Shown here piece by piece: positions 10,414-18,523 of a stretch of 64,000 bases of DNA (position 1 is the first letter of the stretch; each line of letters opens with the position of its first letter). Origin of the DNA: CATQGW01 sp965242565 (GTDB lineage: Bacteria > Chloroflexota > Dehalococcoidia > Bin125); assembly GCA_965242565.1 (NCBI GenBank), contig OZ251457.1, positions 62,001-126,000 on the forward strand. Direction: 5' to 3'. The position numbers were made by a program, and so were the translations under genes. The notes under the pieces were generated by a model. It was given only the letters and a program-made list of their open reading frames with translations, was not told the origin of the DNA and did not search any database.

Positions 10414-11475
10414 CTAGCGTCGGCGCGCCGGCGCCGTCTGGGAACCGACTCGGCCCAGCGCCTCGAGCGCGTTGAGCGCCTCGGTGCAGCCGCGCACGAC
10501 GCAGGTCAGCGGCGCCTCGGCGACATAGGCGGGGAAGCGGGTTTCCTGCGAGATGCGGCGGTCGAGGCCGGGCAGCAGCGCCCCGCCGCCGGCCAGCGCG
10601 ACGCCCTGCTGCATCATGTCGGAGACCAGTTCCGCCGGCGTGATCTCCAGCGTCTTGCGCACCGCGTCGATCACCGATGCGACGGTGGGCGCGATCGCGT
10701 CGCGCAGCTCGACGGTGCTGACCTCGATCGTCTTGGGCAGCGACGAGGAGAGATCGCGCCCGCGGAACTCCACGGAGCGCTCGCGCTCCAGGGGAAAGGC
10801 CGATGCGCCTTCGAGCTTGATCTGCTCGGCGGTCGCCTCGCCGATCTGCATGTTGTGGACCTGGCGGGCGTAGGTCATGATTGCCTGATCGATTTCGTCG
10901 CCGGCTACGCGGGTGGAGGTGCTGACCACGATGCCGCCCATCGCGCAAACCGCCACTTCGGTCGTGCCGCCGCCCACATCCACAATGATGCTACCGCGCG
11001 CGTCAAATGTCGGCAGGCCGGCTCCGATCGCGGCGGCCATCGGCTCCTCAATCAGATGCACCTCGCGCGCGCCGGCGTTGCGTGTCGCGTCGAATACGGC
11101 GCGCTTCTCCACTTCGGTCGCGCCGCTCGGCAGTCCGACCATCACGCGCGGGCCGCGCAGCCCCAGGCCGCTGCGCTCGTGCGCCGCCTGGATGAAGTAG
11201 TGCAGCATCCGCTCCGTCACCTCGAAGTCGGAGATCACCCCGTCGCGCAGCGGGCGCACGGCCACGATGTGGGCCGGCGTGCGCCCGACCATTGTCTTCG
11301 CCTCTGCGCCGATCGCCAGCACGGAGCGATTGTTGCGGTCAATCGCGACGACCGAGGGCTCGTCGATCACGATTCCGCGTCCGCGCACGGCGACGAGCGT
11401 GTTGGCGGTACCCAGGTCGATCCCGATGTCGTGCGAGAAGCGCTTTGTGAGCCAGCTCAAGGGTCGCCAGGCCAT
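10414..11475 (-). CDS. mreB: rod shape-determining protein MreB (actin homologue)
   Basis: This 353-residue cytoplasmic actin-like ATPase organises elongation. The phosphate-1 loop DIGIDLGTANTLVAVRG lies near the N-terminus, phosphate 2 is IIVDVGGGTTEVAVC, and the adenosine-binding LAGGGALLPGLD is near the C-terminus. The N-terminal residues MAWRPLSWLTKRF form an amphipathic stretch that would bind membrane. ATG 11475 is chosen because GGAAG lies 9 nt upstream. An in-frame ATG at 11490 would add five residues but has no such site. This is the first gene of the elongasome operon. Confidence 0.96.
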   Translation of the reverse strand: MAWRPLSWLTKRFSHDIGIDLGTANTLVAVRGRGIVIDEPSVVAIDRNNRSVLAIGAEAKTMVGRTPAHIVAVRPLRDGVISDFEVTERMLHYFIQAAHERSGLGLRGPRVMVGLPSGATEVEKRAVFDATRNAGAREVHLIEEPMAAAIGAGLPTFDARGSIIVDVGGGTTEVAVCAMGGIVVSTSTRVAGDEIDQAIMTYARQVHNMQIGEATAEQIKLEGASAFPLERERSVEFRGRDLSSSLPKTIEVSTVELRDAIAPTVASVIDAVRKTLEITPAELVSDMMQQGVALAGGGALLPGLDRRISQETRFPAYVAEAPLTCVVRGCTEALNALEALGRVGSQTAPARRR

Positions 11476-11669
11476 CGCGGGCACTTCCATTTGGAGGCGT
11501 CATGACGGCGCAGCGCAGACCTACGCCCGATCAACCTCACGATACCGCCTGTGGGTGACTCAAACGCCCGCGCGTTACGCAAGCACGACGGACCCGCGCT
11601 GCGGACATCGTTGGGTTTGGCGGGCAAGGCGGGCAAGGCGGGCAGGGCGGACAACGCGGGTGGGGCGGT

Positions 11670-11675
11670 TATCCT
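11670..11675 (+). promoter_or_regulatory. -10 hexamer directly before a DUF2442 gene
   Basis: TATCCT sits 6 nt before the ATG at 11682. A transcript starting 7 nt after the hexamer would begin at the A of ATG, so a leaderless mRNA is implied. The same spacing recurs at polA, surE and others. Confidence 0.5.
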
Positions 11676-11681
11676 GAGCGC

Positions 11682-11930
11682 ATGCATCCGACGCCTGTCC
11701 AGGTTGAAGCCCGCGCCGGCTATCGCATCTGGCTCCGCTACTCCGACGGCGTCAGCGGCGAGCTGGATCTCTCCGCGCTCGCCGCCTTGGAGCCGTACGC
11801 GGCCTGGCGCGATCGGAATTTCTTCAAGAGGGTGCGGATCGACGAGTACGGCGAGATCGTTTGGACGGACGCCGTTCGGCTCTGCCCGGACCAGCTGTAC
11901 GCCGAGCTCCAGGGCATCAAGCCTCGCTGA
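11682..11930 (+). CDS. DUF2442 family protein
   Basis: This small protein of 82 residues has unknown function. The family signature is visible: a GYRIWLRYSDGVSGELDLS beta-hairpin, then FFKRVRIDEYGEIVW, then a C-terminal LCPDQLYAEL motif. DUF2442 proteins are commonly encoded next to DUF4160 proteins, and one lies 320 bp downstream. A second DUF2442 copy lies immediately after this gene in another frame, so the module is partly duplicated. No ribosome-binding site precedes the ATG; the promoter arrangement suggests leaderless translation. Confidence 0.85.
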   Translation: MHPTPVQVEARAGYRIWLRYSDGVSGELDLSALAALEPYAAWRDRNFFKRVRIDEYGEIVWTDAVRLCPDQLYAELQGIKPR

Positions 11931-11931
11931 G

Positions 11932-12258
11932 CAGGACGCGCGCTGGGACGCCAAGCTTGCGGATGCTCCGCAGACACCATGCGTCGCCGCCGTTGAAGCC
12001 CGCGCCGGCTATCGCATCCGGCTCCGCTACCAGGACGGCGTGGATGGAGAGATCGACCTGGCCGACATCGTCGACACCGAGCTCTGCAAGCCGTGGCGGG
12101 AGCGGGCGTTCTTCGAGCGGGTACATGTCAACGACGGCGGCGCCGTCGCCTGGAATGGCGACATTGAGCTCTGCCCCGACTCGCTCTACGCCGAGCTACT
12201 CGGCATCACGTTGTCAGAACTGCTCGCCGGCGCTGCGCCGACACCCACGGGTGTCTGA
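11932..12258 (+). CDS. second DUF2442 copy, no standard start codon seen
   Basis: From about 11990 the frame encodes a close copy of the preceding protein: EARAGYRIRLRYQDGVDGEIDL, then FFERVHVNDGGAVAWNGD, then LCPDSLYAEL. No ATG, GTG or TTG in this frame lies between the end of copy 1 and the conserved region. The nearest in-frame candidates (TTG at 11704, ATG at 11551) would require reading through copy 1 out of frame. The copy may be decayed, may use a non-standard start, or may be reached by frameshifting from copy 1. Its stop overlaps the DUF4160 start, as in an intact operon. The coordinates give the conserved open stretch, not a proven start. Confidence 0.5.
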   Translation, partial: QDARWDAKLADAPQTPCVAAVEARAGYRIRLRYQDGVDGEIDLADIVDTELCKPWRERAFFERVHVNDGGAVAWNGDIELCPDSLYAELLGITLSELLAGAAPTPTGV

Positions 12259-12505
12259 GCTCTGCCGCTTCCGCGTGATCGTGATGTACACCCGTGAGCG
12301 CGGCCCGCCGCACTTTCACGCGCGCAGCGCGGGCGGGTCGGCGGTGATCGACATCGCAAGCATGCAAATCACGAGGGGCAGGCTGCCGCATGCCGCCCGT
12401 CGGTACGTGCTGAACTGGGCGCGCCGCCGGCGGCCGGAGCTGCAAGGTGCCTGGAACCGCGCCGAACGCGGGCAGGATCCTGGCAAGATCGCGCCGCCTG
12501 AGTAG
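12251..12505 (+). CDS. DUF4160 family protein
   Basis: This 84-residue protein has unknown function. The family hallmark PPHFHARS (an EPPHIHV-like motif) lies at about residues 18-25, followed by AVIDIASMQITRGRLP. A basic C-terminal helix follows, with the VLNWARRRRPEL segment. The GTG at 12251 is chosen because it gives the shortest protein covering the motif and overlaps the DUF2442 stop by 8 nt, which suggests coupling. DUF4160-DUF2442 pairs recur in bacteria. A toxin-antitoxin-like role is possible but not shown here. Confidence 0.8.
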   Translation: MSELCRFRVIVMYTRERGPPHFHARSAGGSAVIDIASMQITRGRLPHAARRYVLNWARRRRPELQGAWNRAERGQDPGKIAPPE

Positions 12506-12537
12506 CTGCTCGTAGTTGTCGCAGCCAGCGAAGCGCG

Positions 12538-14766
12538 TCACGCGGGCTCGGGCAGCTCCGCGGTGGCTGGCTTGGCGAACTCGGCGGCGGTGGCGGCTGG
12601 GTCCTCCAGCGTTTCGAGCAGCCAGGCTTCGTCGCGGATTGGGCGCTCCAGCTCCTGCGCCTTGCGCAGCTTGCCGCCGGCGGCCTCGCCCGCGATTAGC
12701 GCTGTTGTGGTTTTGCTCACGCTGCCGGAGATCCCCGCGCCCAACTGCTTCAGCGCCGCCTCGGCCTGCGGACGGCTCATCGCCTCCAGACGGCCTGTGA
12801 TCACGAACCGCAGCCCTGCCAGCGGCGTGTCCTGCGGCTCGCCGCCGTCGGCGGCCCGCTCCGTTTCTACCACCACGCCCGCCTCGCGCAGACGCGCCGC
12901 CAGCGCGCGGTTGTCGTCGTCCGATGCCCACTCCGCGACGCTCTCCGCGATGATCCCGCCCACGCCGTCCACGCTTGCCAGCGTTTCCTCGTCCGCCTCC
13001 AGAATCGCATCCAACGAGCCGAAGCGATCGGCCAGCAGCACCGCGATCTCCGCCCCCACATGGCGGATGCCCAGGCCGGTCAGCAGCGCCGGCAGACCGC
13101 GCGACTTGCTCTCTTCGATCGCCGCCAGCAGATTGCCCAGCCGCTGCCCGGGCAGGTACTCGCCCTGCTCGCGCTCTGCCTTCGTCTTCGCCTTCACGCC
13201 CAGGAACGGCGTCGCGCCCAGCTCGTCGCGGCGGTTGGGCAGGTCGTAGATATCGGCCATCGACCGCACATAACCGTTGACGATTAGCTCGGCGATCAGC
13301 TTTTCGCCCAGACCCTCAATATCCATCCCGCCGCGCCCCGCAAAATGCTCGATGCTCCGCCGCACGATCTCCGGGCAGGCGCGATTGACGCAGTAGAACA
13401 TCGCCTCGTCCTCGCGCCGCTCCGGCGGCTCGCCACAGCTGGGGCAGGCGTTGGGCATCTGCCACGGTTTCGCGTCCTTAGGGCGTGCGCTGAGCACCGG
13501 CCCCACGACCTGCGGGATTACTTCCCCCGCGCGCCGCACGATTACCGTGTCGCCCTCGCGCACGTCCTTGCGGTGGATGTCGTCGAGATTGTGCAGCGTC
13601 GCGTTCTGCACCGTCACCCCGCCGACGCGCACCGGCTCGAGCCGCGCGAACGGATTGAGCGTCCCCGTGCGCCCCACGTTGACGTCGATCTGGCGCAGCA
13701 CCGTCGTCGCCTCCTGCGGCGGAAATTTCCAGGCGATCGCCCAGCGCGGCTCGCGCCCCACCACGCCCAGGTCCTCCTGCAGGCCGATGTCGTCGATCTT
13801 GATCACGACGCCGTCCATATCGAAGGGCAGCGAGTCGCGCCGCCGCTCCCAGCGTTCGCAGGCCGCAATTACCGCCTCCAGCTCCTCGTGCCGCCCCGCC
13901 TGCGGCGTGATCGGCAGGCCGAGCGACTTCAGCCAGAGCAGCGTCTCCCAGTGCCCGCTGGGGATCGGCGGGCCGTCCGCGTCGTCCGTCCAGCCCAGCT
14001 GATAGATCGCCATATCGAGCGGGCGCTGCTCCGTGATGTCGGGATTCTTCTGCCGCACTGCGCCGGCCGCCGCGTTGCGCGGATTGGCGAACAACCGCTG
14101 CGGGCGCTTGCCCCCCGCGGCCAGCGCCTCGTTCTCCTCCGCGATCCGCGCGTTCATCTGCTCGAAGCCCTGCTTGGGCATGAAGACCTCTCCGCGCACC
14201 TCGAAGCGGCGCGGCGGGTCGCCCTTCAGCGTGTGCGGCAGCGACGGAATGCGGCGGATGTTCGGCGTCACATCCTCGCCGCGCCGCCCGTCGCCCCGCG
14301 TCGCCGCCTGCGCCAGGCGGCCCTCCTCGTAGACCAGCGCGATCGCCAGCCCGTCAATCTTGGGCTCGGTCACGTAGACGAACGACTCGCGGTCCAAGAG
14401 ATCCGACGCCCGCCGCCGCCACTCGCGCAACTCGTCCGCGTTGAAAGCGTTGCCCAGACTGAGCAGCGGCAGCCGATGCTCGACCACCGCGAACGTCGTC
14501 TGCTCTATCTCCGCGCCGACCTGCTGCGTCGGACTGTCGGCCGTGACCAGCTGCGGATAGCGCTCCTCCAGCTCGCGCAGCTCGCCGAACAGCGCGTCGT
14601 AATCGGCGTCGCTGATCTCCGGATCGTCATCGATGAAATAGCGCCGGTTGTGATGGCGGACCTGTTCGCGCAGCTCCTCAACGCGGTTGCGCGCCGCGAT
14701 CTGCGCGCTGTCCGCGCCCGCGACCTGTCCCACGCTGTGCGTCGTCGGTTTCGTTTCGGCGGCCAT
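12538..14766 (-). CDS. ligA: NAD-dependent DNA ligase LigA
   Basis: LigA seals nicks during replication and repair, using NAD+. The order of domains in this 742-residue protein is canonical: domain Ia (HHNRRYFIDDDPEISDADYD), then the adenylation domain with the KIDG nucleophile Lys136. An OB fold is followed by a four-cysteine zinc finger (CPSCGEPP...CVNRACP). Helix-hairpin-helix repeats around GLGIRHVG come next, with a C-terminal BRCT domain around FVITGRLEAMSRPQAEAAL. The protein ends in a Glu/Pro/Ala-rich tail. It is divergent from hisH, and a TATAGT hexamer lies 8 nt before the ATG. Confidence 0.97.
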   Translation of the reverse strand: MAAETKPTTHSVGQVAGADSAQIAARNRVEELREQVRHHNRRYFIDDDPEISDADYDALFGELRELEERYPQLVTADSPTQQVGAEIEQTTFAVVEHRLPLLSLGNAFNADELREWRRRASDLLDRESFVYVTEPKIDGLAIALVYEEGRLAQAATRGDGRRGEDVTPNIRRIPSLPHTLKGDPPRRFEVRGEVFMPKQGFEQMNARIAEENEALAAGGKRPQRLFANPRNAAAGAVRQKNPDITEQRPLDMAIYQLGWTDDADGPPIPSGHWETLLWLKSLGLPITPQAGRHEELEAVIAACERWERRRDSLPFDMDGVVIKIDDIGLQEDLGVVGREPRWAIAWKFPPQEATTVLRQIDVNVGRTGTLNPFARLEPVRVGGVTVQNATLHNLDDIHRKDVREGDTVIVRRAGEVIPQVVGPVLSARPKDAKPWQMPNACPSCGEPPERREDEAMFYCVNRACPEIVRRSIEHFAGRGGMDIEGLGEKLIAELIVNGYVRSMADIYDLPNRRDELGATPFLGVKAKTKAEREQGEYLPGQRLGNLLAAIEESKSRGLPALLTGLGIRHVGAEIAVLLADRFGSLDAILEADEETLASVDGVGGIIAESVAEWASDDDNRALAARLREAGVVVETERAADGGEPQDTPLAGLRFVITGRLEAMSRPQAEAALKQLGAGISGSVSKTTTALIAGEAAGGKLRKAQELERPIRDEAWLLETLEDPAATAAEFAKPATAELPEPA

Positions 14767-14774
14767 CGCTTCTC

Positions 14775-14780
14775 ACTATA
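14775..14780 (-). promoter_or_regulatory. -10 hexamer of ligA
   Basis: TATAGT on the minus strand ends 8 nt before the ligA ATG, giving a leaderless or near-leaderless transcript. It lies back to back with the hisH promoter. Confidence 0.45.
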
Positions 14781-14834
14781 TGAGCGGCGCGGATACACAG
14801 CCGCTGTCATCCACGCGATCTCCAACGCTGCTGG

Positions 14835-14840
14835 TACGCT
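14835..14840 (+). promoter_or_regulatory. -10 hexamer of the his operon
   Basis: TACGCT lies 9 nt before the hisH GTG. It is the same hexamer as in the tRNA, 5S and rplU promoters. No clear -35 box or ribosome-binding site is seen. Confidence 0.4.
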
Positions 14841-14849
14841 CGCAGCATC

Positions 14850-15497
14850 GTGCGCGACCTGGCCTCCCTGGGCGTAGTGATCCTCGACTACGACGCCGGC
14901 AACCTGCGCTCCGTGGTGCGCGCCGTGGAGCGCGTCGGCGCGCGGCCCGAGGTCGCGTCGGTCGGCGCGGCGCTGGATGAGGCCGACGCCGTGATTCTGC
15001 CCGGCGTCGGCGCAGCCGCCGACACGATGCGCAACCTGCGCGAGCGCGGCTTGATCGAGCCGATCCGCGAGTACCTCGCCGCCGATCGTCCCTTCCTCGG
15101 CGTCTGCATGGGCTTGCAGGCGCTGATGACCGCCTCCGACGAGGGCGGCGATCACCCCTGCCTCGATGTCCTGCCCGGCCGCGTCGTGCGGCTGCCGGGC
15201 GGCGAGCAAGCCAATCTGAAAGTGCCGCACATGGGCTGGAACCGCGTCCGACGCCGACGCGAGAGCCCGCTCTTCGACGGCATCCCCGACGGCGCCTACT
15301 TCTACTTCGTCCACTCCTACTACTGCGACCTCAGCGAGGTCGGCGATGTGCTGGCCACGGCCGATTACGGCGTCACGGTGACCGCCGCCGTGCAGCGCTC
15401 CAACCTCGCCGCGACCCAGTTTCACCCCGAAAAGAGCGGCGCGTACGGCCTGCGCATCTACCGCAACTTCCTCGCGGGGGTGGCGGATGTCCGATGA
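14850..15497 (+). CDS. hisH: imidazole glycerol phosphate synthase, glutaminase subunit HisH
   Basis: HisH hydrolyses glutamine and passes ammonia to HisF in histidine synthesis. The class I glutamine amidotransferase of 215 residues shows the nucleophile elbow FLGVCMGLQAL, an oxyanion region after LPGVGAAADT, and the catalytic His-Glu pair TQFHPEKS. The start is a GTG without a ribosome-binding site. Its stop overlaps the hisA ATG by 4 nt. It heads a four-gene operon hisH-hisA-hisF-hisI. Confidence 0.95.
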   Translation: MRDLASLGVVILDYDAGNLRSVVRAVERVGARPEVASVGAALDEADAVILPGVGAAADTMRNLRERGLIEPIREYLAADRPFLGVCMGLQALMTASDEGGDHPCLDVLPGRVVRLPGGEQANLKVPHMGWNRVRRRRESPLFDGIPDGAYFYFVHSYYCDLSEVGDVLATADYGVTVTAAVQRSNLAATQFHPEKSGAYGLRIYRNFLAGVADVR

Positions 15498-16219
15498 TTG
15501 AGGTGTTGCCCGCCATCGACATCCGCGGCGGACGCTGCGTGCGGCTCGCGCAGGGCGACTACGACCGCGAGACGGTCTTCGACCAGGACCCCGCCGACGC
15601 CGCCCGCCGCTGGATCGAGCAGGGCGCGCAGCGCCTGCACATCGTCGATCTCGACGGCGCGCGTGAGGGGCGCGCGGTCAACGCGGATGCGGTGGAGCGA
15701 ATCGCCGCCCTCGGCGTCCCCGTGCAGATCGGCGGCGGCGTGCGCGACGCAGAGACCGTCGCCCGCTACCGTGCGATCGGCGTCGCGCGGATCATTCTCG
15801 GTACCGCCGCGATCGCAGATCCGGACTTTCTCGCCGCCGCGCTGGCCGGCGGCGCGGATGATCTCGTCGTCTCCGTTGACGCGCGCGGCGGCAAGGCCGC
15901 AATTGCGGGCTGGACCGAAACCAGCGGGCGCGACGCCCTGGATGTCGCGCGGGAGCTGGAAGCGGCCGGCGTTCAACGCCTGATCTACACCGATATCGCC
16001 AGCGACGGGATGCTCGGCGGCCACGACGAAGCCGCCTTCGCACGGCTCGCCGTCGCCGTTGCGATCCCCGTGATCGCCGCCGGCGGCATCGCCGCGCCGG
16101 TCCAGATCCGCCGCCTCCGACAGGCCGGCGCAGCCGGCGTCGTGCTCGGACGCGCCCTCTACGACGGACGCCTTAGTCTGAGCGATGCGATTGCGGCAGC
16201 GGGAGACGCCCAATGCTGA
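15494..16219 (+). CDS. hisA: ProFAR isomerase HisA
   Basis: This 241-residue (beta-alpha)8 barrel isomerises ProFAR to PRFAR, the HisF substrate. The N-terminal VLPAIDIRGGRCVRLAQGDY carries the catalytic Asp and the Arg-Gly segment. The second half has YTDIASDGMLGG with the second acid, and both phosphate-binding GG loops (QIGGGVRD, AAGGIAAP) are present. It is not obviously a PriA-type bifunctional enzyme, but a TrpF activity cannot be excluded by reading. It overlaps hisH by 4 nt and hisF by 7 nt. Confidence 0.94.
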   Translation: MIEVLPAIDIRGGRCVRLAQGDYDRETVFDQDPADAARRWIEQGAQRLHIVDLDGAREGRAVNADAVERIAALGVPVQIGGGVRDAETVARYRAIGVARIILGTAAIADPDFLAAALAGGADDLVVSVDARGGKAAIAGWTETSGRDALDVARELEAAGVQRLIYTDIASDGMLGGHDEAAFARLAVAVAIPVIAAGGIAAPVQIRRLRQAGAAGVVLGRALYDGRLSLSDAIAAAGDAQC

Positions 16220-16998
16220 CCAAGCGAATCATCGCCTGCTTCGATGTTGACGCCGGCCGCGTTGTGAAAGGCATCTCGTTCGTCGAACTGCGCGACGCCG
16301 GCGACCCCGTTGAGATGGCCGCCGTCTACGACCGCGAGGGCATCGACGAACTCGTCTTCCTCGACATCACCGCCTCTCACGAGCACCGCGGCACCGTCGT
16401 CGAGATGGTGCGCCGCACCGCCGACCGCGTCTTCATCCCCTTCACCGTCGGCGGCGGGCTGCGCAGCACCGACGACATGCGGCTGATGCTCGAATCCGGC
16501 GCGGACAAGATCACGATCAACACCGCCGCCGTCGAGCGCCCTGAGCTGATCTCGGAGGGCGCGCGGCGCTTTGGCTCGCAGTGCATCGTCGTTGCCATTG
16601 ACGCTCGCACCGAAGCCGACGGTTCGATGCAGGTCTACACCCACGGCGGCCGCCGCCCCGCCGGGCTTGATGCCATCGAGTGGGCCCGCGAAGTCGTGGA
16701 GCGCGGCGCAGGCGAAATTATGCTCACCTCGATGAACACCGACGGACACCAGGGCGGCTACGACATTCCGCTCACCCGCGCCGTCTCCGACGCCGTGGAG
16801 GTGCCCGTGATCGCCTCCGGCGGCGCGGGCGACGCCCAACATATGATCGAGGCCGTGCGCGAGGGCCGCGCCGACGCCGTGCTCGCCGCCTCGATCTTCC
16901 ACTTCGGCACCCACCGCATCGCCGACGTCAAACGCCGAATGCAACAAGCCGGCATCCCGGTCAGAATGGAGCACGCCGACTATGACGACGTCCTCTGA
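16213..16998 (+). CDS. hisF: imidazole glycerol phosphate synthase, cyclase subunit HisF
   Basis: This 261-residue (beta-alpha)8 barrel cyclises PRFAR with ammonia from HisH to give imidazole glycerol phosphate and AICAR. The signature IIACFDVDAGRVVKG contains catalytic Asp11. The LVFLDITAS and FTVGGGLRS segments and the C-terminal VIASGGAGDAQHM phosphate loop are intact. It overlaps hisA and runs 17 nt into hisI, the longest overlap in the operon. Confidence 0.95.
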   Translation: MLTKRIIACFDVDAGRVVKGISFVELRDAGDPVEMAAVYDREGIDELVFLDITASHEHRGTVVEMVRRTADRVFIPFTVGGGLRSTDDMRLMLESGADKITINTAAVERPELISEGARRFGSQCIVVAIDARTEADGSMQVYTHGGRRPAGLDAIEWAREVVERGAGEIMLTSMNTDGHQGGYDIPLTRAVSDAVEVPVIASGGAGDAQHMIEAVREGRADAVLAASIFHFGTHRIADVKRRMQQAGIPVRMEHADYDDVL

Positions 16999-17320
16999 GA
17001 CGCTCCCCGAGCTGAAGTACGACGCCAACGGGCTGATTCCCGCAATCGTCCAGCACGACGAGACAGGCGAGGTGCTGATGCTGGGCTACATGGACGCGGA
17101 AGCCGTCCGTCGCACGCTGGAGAAGCGGCTGGTCACCTTCTGGAGTCGCAGCCGCAGCGAATACTGGACCAAAGGCGAAACCAGCGGCAACGTGCTCGCG
17201 CTGCGCGGCATCCGCAAAGACTGCGACGTCGACGCCCTCCTCGTCCGCGCCGCTCCCGCCGGCCCCACCTGTCACACCGGCCATCAGTCCTGCTTCTACC
17301 GCGATCTGCACGAGGCGTAG
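16982..17320 (+). CDS. hisI: phosphoribosyl-AMP cyclohydrolase HisI
   Basis: HisI opens the purine ring of PR-AMP, step 3 of histidine synthesis. The 112-residue protein is monofunctional; no HisE domain is fused. It shows the EVLMLGYMDAEA start, TFWSRSRSEYW, and the metal-binding CDVDALL and CHTGHQSCFYR segments, which supply the zinc and magnesium ligands. HisE, HisG and HisD are not in the window. Confidence 0.95.
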   Translation: MTTSSETLPELKYDANGLIPAIVQHDETGEVLMLGYMDAEAVRRTLEKRLVTFWSRSRSEYWTKGETSGNVLALRGIRKDCDVDALLVRAAPAGPTCHTGHQSCFYRDLHEA

Positions 17321-17355
17321 CGGCGGCGCTACGATTCGAGGCGGAGGGATCGCGG

Positions 17356-17913
17356 ATGACGACGATCAAGACCGAGCTGCTGACCGCCGAGGACCTGTTG
17401 CGCCTCGACAGCGAGGGCGTGCGCGGCGAGCTGATTCGAGGGGTGCTGCACGAAACGATGCCAGCGGGATTCAAGCATGGTTGGATCGTGATGAAGCTGG
17501 GCGCGTTGCTGCTGAACTTCATTCAGCCGCGAGCGTTGGGCACACTGGTGGGCTCAGACTCGGGAGTCTGGCTGGAGCGCGATCCCGACACGGTGCGCGA
17601 ACCGGATATCGCGTTCACGTCTGTTGAACGGTTGCCCATCAACGCAGATATCGACGGCTACTCGGAGGTCGTTCCGGACCTCGTCGTCGAGGTCGTTTCG
17701 CCAAATGATCGGCCGGGCGAGGTGGCGGAGAAGACGGCCATGTGGCTCAGTTTCGGTGTGCGCCTCGTCTGGCTGGTGCGCCCCGACAGCCGCACGATCG
17801 AAGTTCACCGCTCATCCGGCGAAGTGGAGACGCTCGGCGAGGACGATGCACTTGACGGTCTCGATGTGCTGCCGGGCTTCAGCTGCGATCTGCGCGCGAT
17901 CTTTGATGACTGA
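17356..17913 (+). CDS. Uma2 family protein (DUF820), copy 1
   Basis: The product is 185 residues with a PD-(D/E)XK nuclease-like fold. Candidate active-site residues are visible: EPDIAF, then VVEVVSPNDR, then the EKTAMWLSFGVRLVWLVRP motif. Uma2 proteins are abundant in cyanobacteria and Chloroflexota. Their biological role is unknown, although the fold suggests a nuclease. The ATG is preceded by GGAGGGATCGC. A second copy of identical length follows 42 bp later, with its own upstream region copied as well, so the duplication included the promoter and ribosome-binding site. Confidence 0.85.
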   Translation: MTTIKTELLTAEDLLRLDSEGVRGELIRGVLHETMPAGFKHGWIVMKLGALLLNFIQPRALGTLVGSDSGVWLERDPDTVREPDIAFTSVERLPINADIDGYSEVVPDLVVEVVSPNDRPGEVAEKTAMWLSFGVRLVWLVRPDSRTIEVHRSSGEVETLGEDDALDGLDVLPGFSCDLRAIFDD

Positions 17914-17955
17914 CGCAGCGCAGCGGCGCTACGATCCGAGTTGGAGGGATCGCGG

Positions 17956-18513
17956 ATGACGACGATCAAGACCGAGCTGCTGACCGCCGAGGACCTGCTG
18001 CGTCTCGACAGCGAGGGGGTGCGCGGCGAGCTGATTCGAGGGGTGCTGCACGAAACCATGGCGACAGGTCAAAAGCATGGCTGGATCGTGTCGAAGTTGG
18101 TGGCTTTGCTGATGAACTTCATCATGCCGGAGAGGTTGGGCACGCTGGTCGCGTCGGACTCCGGTATCTGGTTGGAGCGCGATCCCGACACCGTTCGCGA
18201 GCCCGACATTGCGTTCACACTGGCTGAGCGCTTGCCGCCCGGTGGACCCGTTGACGGCTACTCGGAGGTCGTTCCGGACCTCGTCGTCGAGGTCGTTTCG
18301 CCAAATGATCGGCCGGGCGAGGTGGCGGAGAAGACGGCCATGTGGCTCAGTTTCGGCGTGCGCCTCGTCTGGCTGGTGCGGCCTGACAGCCGCGCGATCG
18401 AAGTTCACCGCTCATCCGGTGAAGTCCTGACGTTGGGCGCGGGCGATGCGCTTGACGGTCTTGATGTGCTGCCGGGCTTCAGCTGCGATCTGACCGCCGT
18501 CTTCGACGACTGA
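17956..18513 (+). CDS. Uma2 family protein (DUF820), copy 2
   Basis: This is a 185-residue tandem paralogue of the preceding gene, with the same EPDIAF, VVEVVSPNDR and EKTAMWLSFGVRLVWLV motifs. The first ~100 nt and a ~120-nt block over the catalytic motifs are almost identical between copies. The segments between them (about residues 35-60 and 85-100) differ clearly. This mosaic pattern suggests recent duplication with conversion, or selection for difference in the variable parts. It ends 10 nt from the converging DUF1385 gene. Confidence 0.85.
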   Translation: MTTIKTELLTAEDLLRLDSEGVRGELIRGVLHETMATGQKHGWIVSKLVALLMNFIMPERLGTLVASDSGIWLERDPDTVREPDIAFTLAERLPPGGPVDGYSEVVPDLVVEVVSPNDRPGEVAEKTAMWLSFGVRLVWLVRPDSRAIEVHRSSGEVLTLGAGDALDGLDVLPGFSCDLTAVFDD

Positions 18514-18523
18514 CCTGCGTTGC

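Noticed and set aside
9515..10948. Upstream part of the long minus-strand frame that contains mreD.
   Set aside because: It lies across mreC and mreB in a different frame and is Arg/Ala/Gly-rich; the hydrophobic MreD part starts at the GTG overlapping the mreC stop.
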